From an uncultured Christensenellaceae bacterium (GTDB taxonomy: Bacteria; Bacillota; Clostridia; Christensenellales; Pumilibacteraceae), in NCBI GenBank assembly GCA_910588155.1, contig CAJUPB010000002.1, positions 1 through 64,000 of the forward strand: DNA of 64,000 bases, read 5' to 3'. How positions within the stretch are numbered: the first letter of the stretch is position 1; every line of letters begins with the position of its first letter. This document shows positions 62,079 to 64,000 of this stretch, in pieces. The notes below the pieces were generated by a model. That model was not told the origin of the DNA. It did not search any database and saw nothing but the letters and a program-made list of their open reading frames with translations. A program made the position numbers and the translations under genes.

Positions 62079-62743
62079 TTTCTCACCGCCTTGACGCGGG
62101 TATTTTCGGAAACGGTTTTGTTTTTGGCTGTCTTTCTTTTTGCAAACAGACTGCGGCGAGGAGTCTCGGCGGAATCTTCTTTGTCGGGAAATATCTTCGA
62201 GCAAAGTTTTACGAGCGCAATGCCGATAACCGTAGACAATATAGTGGCTATTACGGAGGCGGGCAAAAACGATGCGGGAGAAGCGGAACCGTGCGACGAG
62301 CGCATACCGATGACGGTGGACGGCAGAAGCTGCAAGGACGTCGCCGAAATGACTATCATCATAATCATATTTGTCGACGCATATTTTTTCCTGCCGACGG
62401 ACAGACGGTTTATTGCGTTTATTCCCATCGGAGTGGCGGCGTTTCCCAATCCCAAGAGGTTGGCGGACATATTCATTGTTATGTATTTTTCCGTTTCTTC
62501 GTCTATGTCCTTGAACAAAAATCGCGTCAAAGGCCGCAGAATCTTGGCGATGAATTTGGATATATTGAGTTTTTCGAGAATCGCGAAGAAACCCAACCAA
62601 AACGCATACAGCGCGACAAGTTCTATTGCCAGCTTGACCGCTGCGTGCGACCCGCTTATCATAGCCGCAATAGCGGCGTCGGGCGAGGTTATCAGCAGCG
62701 CGCTTATCGCCGCCACCAACATTATCAGCCAAATTTTGCTCAT
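62075..62743 (-). CDS. spmA: Spore maturation protein SpmA
   Basis: A 222-residue polytopic protein of the SpmA family, the partner of SpmB. MNMSANLLGLGNAATPMGI (about 90-108) is the signature, with hydrophobic helices before and after. The last 30 residues are basic. SpmA and SpmB are homologous to the two halves of nucleoside transporter-like proteins. The pair forms a two-gene unit with a four-base overlap. Confidence 0.94.
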   Translation of the reverse strand: MSKIWLIMLVAAISALLITSPDAAIAAMISGSHAAVKLAIELVALYAFWLGFFAILEKLNISKFIAKILRPLTRFLFKDIDEETEKYITMNMSANLLGLGNAATPMGINAINRLSVGRKKYASTNMIMMIVISATSLQLLPSTVIGMRSSHGSASPASFLPASVIATILSTVIGIALVKLCSKIFPDKEDSAETPRRSLFAKRKTAKNKTVSENTRVKAVRK

Positions 62744-62823
62744 ATCTTACTTTATTCGCCGTCAAATATCTTTATGACAAGCCCTTTTTTAATAATTCTA
62801 ATCAATTTCTAATATAAAAACCC

Positions 62824-62852
62824 TTGACATACGCTTTTATATGTCGTATATT
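62824..62852 (+). promoter_or_regulatory. Promoter and probable PadR operator
   Basis: TTGACA (62824-62829), 17 bases, TATATT (62847-62852). An inverted repeat ACATA-N8-TATGT (62827-62844) covers the spacer, and a second ATACT...AGTAT repeat lies downstream near 62862-62882. The positions fit autorepression by the PadR protein. Confidence 0.7.
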
Positions 62853-62931
62853 ATTAGCAGATACTGTGTTATGCATAGTATACCGCTTTGCGGAGTATAA
62901 TGCAATATCGAGTAATTAGCGGAGGTGGCTT

Positions 62932-63249
62932 GTGGACGCGCAGTTGAAAAAAGGGCTTTTGGAAGTGTGCGTGCTTGCCGCAATCAAGACGGAGGAGTCT
63001 TACGGATATAAAATCATATCGGACGTAAGCCCCTACATCGAGATTTCCGAGTCGACGCTGTATCCGATTCTCAAAAGGTTGGAACTTACGGGTATGGTGA
63101 CGACGCGGAGCAAAGAATATAACGGCAGGCTTCGAAAGTACTATATGATAACGCAGAGAGGAAAGGAAAGAATAAACGATTTCGTCCAGGACTTGGACGA
63201 ATTCGAGAGGGTTTACAGATTTATTTGCGGGAGGTCTGACAGGATATGA
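62932..63249 (+). CDS. PadR family transcriptional regulator
   Basis: A 105-residue winged-helix regulator. The PadR N-terminal domain shows LLEVCVLAAIKTEESYGYKI, then SESTLYPILKRLE, and the wing GRLRKYYMITQRGKE. GTG start after GGAGGTGG. It overlaps the DUF1700 gene by four bases. PadR-DUF1700 pairs respond to cell-envelope signals in other Bacillota; here the regulator probably represses its own operon. Confidence 0.94.
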   Translation: MDAQLKKGLLEVCVLAAIKTEESYGYKIISDVSPYIEISESTLYPILKRLELTGMVTTRSKEYNGRLRKYYMITQRGKERINDFVQDLDEFERVYRFICGRSDRI

Positions 63250-64000
63250 CCAAATACGAATGGGAAACGGAATTGAAAAAGTGTATGACGCGTCTGCCGA
63301 AAGCAGAGCAGGACAGAGTACTTGCGTATTATAACGAGCTTTTTGCCGACCGCGCGGACGACGGAATGAGCGAAAAGCAGATTATAAACGAGTTCGGCAA
63401 TCCCGTGGACGTGGCGTTTAAAATTATGACGGAATACGGGATGGACGAGCGCGCGCCCGACGATGAACGCAAAATCGCACCGCCGGATTTTTATTCCAAG
63501 AAAAACGAAACTTTCGTTACGCCGCCGGATTTTTGGGCGGGTAAAAGCGGTAAAAAAGCCGCCGCGCCGAAAAATGACGCAAAAGCCGCGAAGGACGAGA
63601 AAGAGTATTTGCGCGAAGAACGCGAGCAGCGGAGAGACATACGCAGAGAAGACCGAGCGGCGCGCCGAGAGGACAGACGGGAGAGCAAAAAGCACGGCGG
63701 CGGAGCAACCGCGGCGTTCCTGCTGGAACTGCTGTTTTTGGGCTGGCTGTTCTTGACCGTGGCAACAGTCGCGTGGAGTCTTGTCATAAGCGTGTATTTG
63801 GTGGGCTTTTCGTTTGCGGCGGGAACGGTATATTCGTTGATTTGCGTGATTATGCCCGGCGCAACTGTTGCGGCAAGACTTGTGGAATTTGCGGCAATGT
63901 TGCTGATGCTGGGAATTGCGCTGATGATTTTGCCGAATATCGGAAAAATCGGCAAATTCGGAGTGAAGGTCACGGGCGGTTTATGGAACGGAATGTTCGG
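63246..64000 (+). CDS. DUF1700-type membrane protein (cut by window end)
   Basis: At least 251 codons are present and no stop is reached. The N-terminus (residues 1-60) is the conserved helical domain of DUF1700 proteins (WETELKKCMTRLP, YYNELFADRADDGMSEKQII, EFGNPVDVA). A strongly basic, Arg- and Glu-rich linker follows (about 100-158), then several hydrophobic helices from about 160. The ATG overlaps the PadR stop (ATGA). It is probably the target of the PadR regulator. Confidence 0.88.
   Translation, partial: MTKYEWETELKKCMTRLPKAEQDRVLAYYNELFADRADDGMSEKQIINEFGNPVDVAFKIMTEYGMDERAPDDERKIAPPDFYSKKNETFVTPPDFWAGKSGKKAAAPKNDAKAAKDEKEYLREEREQRRDIRREDRAARREDRRESKKHGGGATAAFLLELLFLGWLFLTVATVAWSLVISVYLVGFSFAAGTVYSLICVIMPGATVAARLVEFAAMLLMLGIALMILPNIGKIGKFGVKVTGGLWNGMF

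Noticed and set aside
62079..62765. Extended N-terminus of spmB
   Set aside because: It is out of frame within spmA; the GTG overlapping the spmA stop gives the normal SpmB length.

Overview
The window is a chromosomal segment of an anaerobic, spore-lineage Clostridia-type Bacillota. The supporting signs are spmA/spmB spore maturation genes, [FeFe] hydrogenases with a PP2C/SpoIIE phosphatase, ParB with parS sites, A+T-rich intergenic DNA, strong TTGACA-17-TATAAT promoters, and GTG/TTG starts behind good Shine-Dalgarno sequences. Species cannot be named from the sequence alone.

1-17.4 kb looks like the replication-origin neighbourhood. It holds a DUF1349 gene, a DUF1846 gene, a 4.2 kb gene-free tract ending in three parS sites, an orphan parB, two tandem tRNA-Pro genes, a flavodiiron protein, a CDF metal exporter behind a probable NiCo (czcD) riboswitch, rsmG, and a DnaA-box cluster that is the best oriC candidate. 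DUF975, mnmE, smpB and a C_GCAxxG_C_C gene follow. Six copies of a palindrome (ATTATG-AAAA-CATAAT type) are confined to 5.3-10.4 kb.

17.5-33 kb holds a pair of related genes that each end in a ryanodine-receptor (RyR) domain, one with membrane segments and one soluble. A rhomboid protease, purF, a four-gene hydrogenase/sensor operon (2Fe-2S protein, PAS-linked sensory [FeFe] hydrogenase, SpoIIE phosphatase, second [FeFe] hydrogenase), an ArsP_2-type exporter, a frameshifted LytTR gene, rplI, an ECF S component, a small Sel1 protein and an MscS channel gene pair follow.

33.1-43.5 kb is a mobile defence island. It has a large serine recombinase with small accessory ORFs, a non-coding repeat and palindrome region, then a compact plus-strand operon: XRE regulator, Vsr, C5-methyltransferase, HpaII-type endonuclease, C5-methyltransferase, DUF3883-type nuclease, a third C5-methyltransferase, and a GHKL (MutL/MORC-like) ATPase. 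Immediately to its right is a large zinc-ribbon/TIR/Sel1-repeat protein.

43.7-64 kb holds a cyclophilin, a flavin reductase and a small coiled-coil protein. A roughly 13-kb surface polysaccharide operon follows (aldolase, PLP decarboxylase, sugar-phosphate transferase, aminotransferase, glycosyltransferases, UDP-glucose dehydrogenase, epimerase, Wzy, Wzx, RfbA, RfbB). A GNAT gene, spmB/spmA and a PadR-DUF1700 pair running off the window end complete it.

The strongest candidates for something little described are the RyR-domain gene pair, the three-methyltransferase/MutL-like defence island with its neighbouring TIR-Sel1 protein, and the parS-proximal desert with its 39-bp repeat array and site-specific palindromes.
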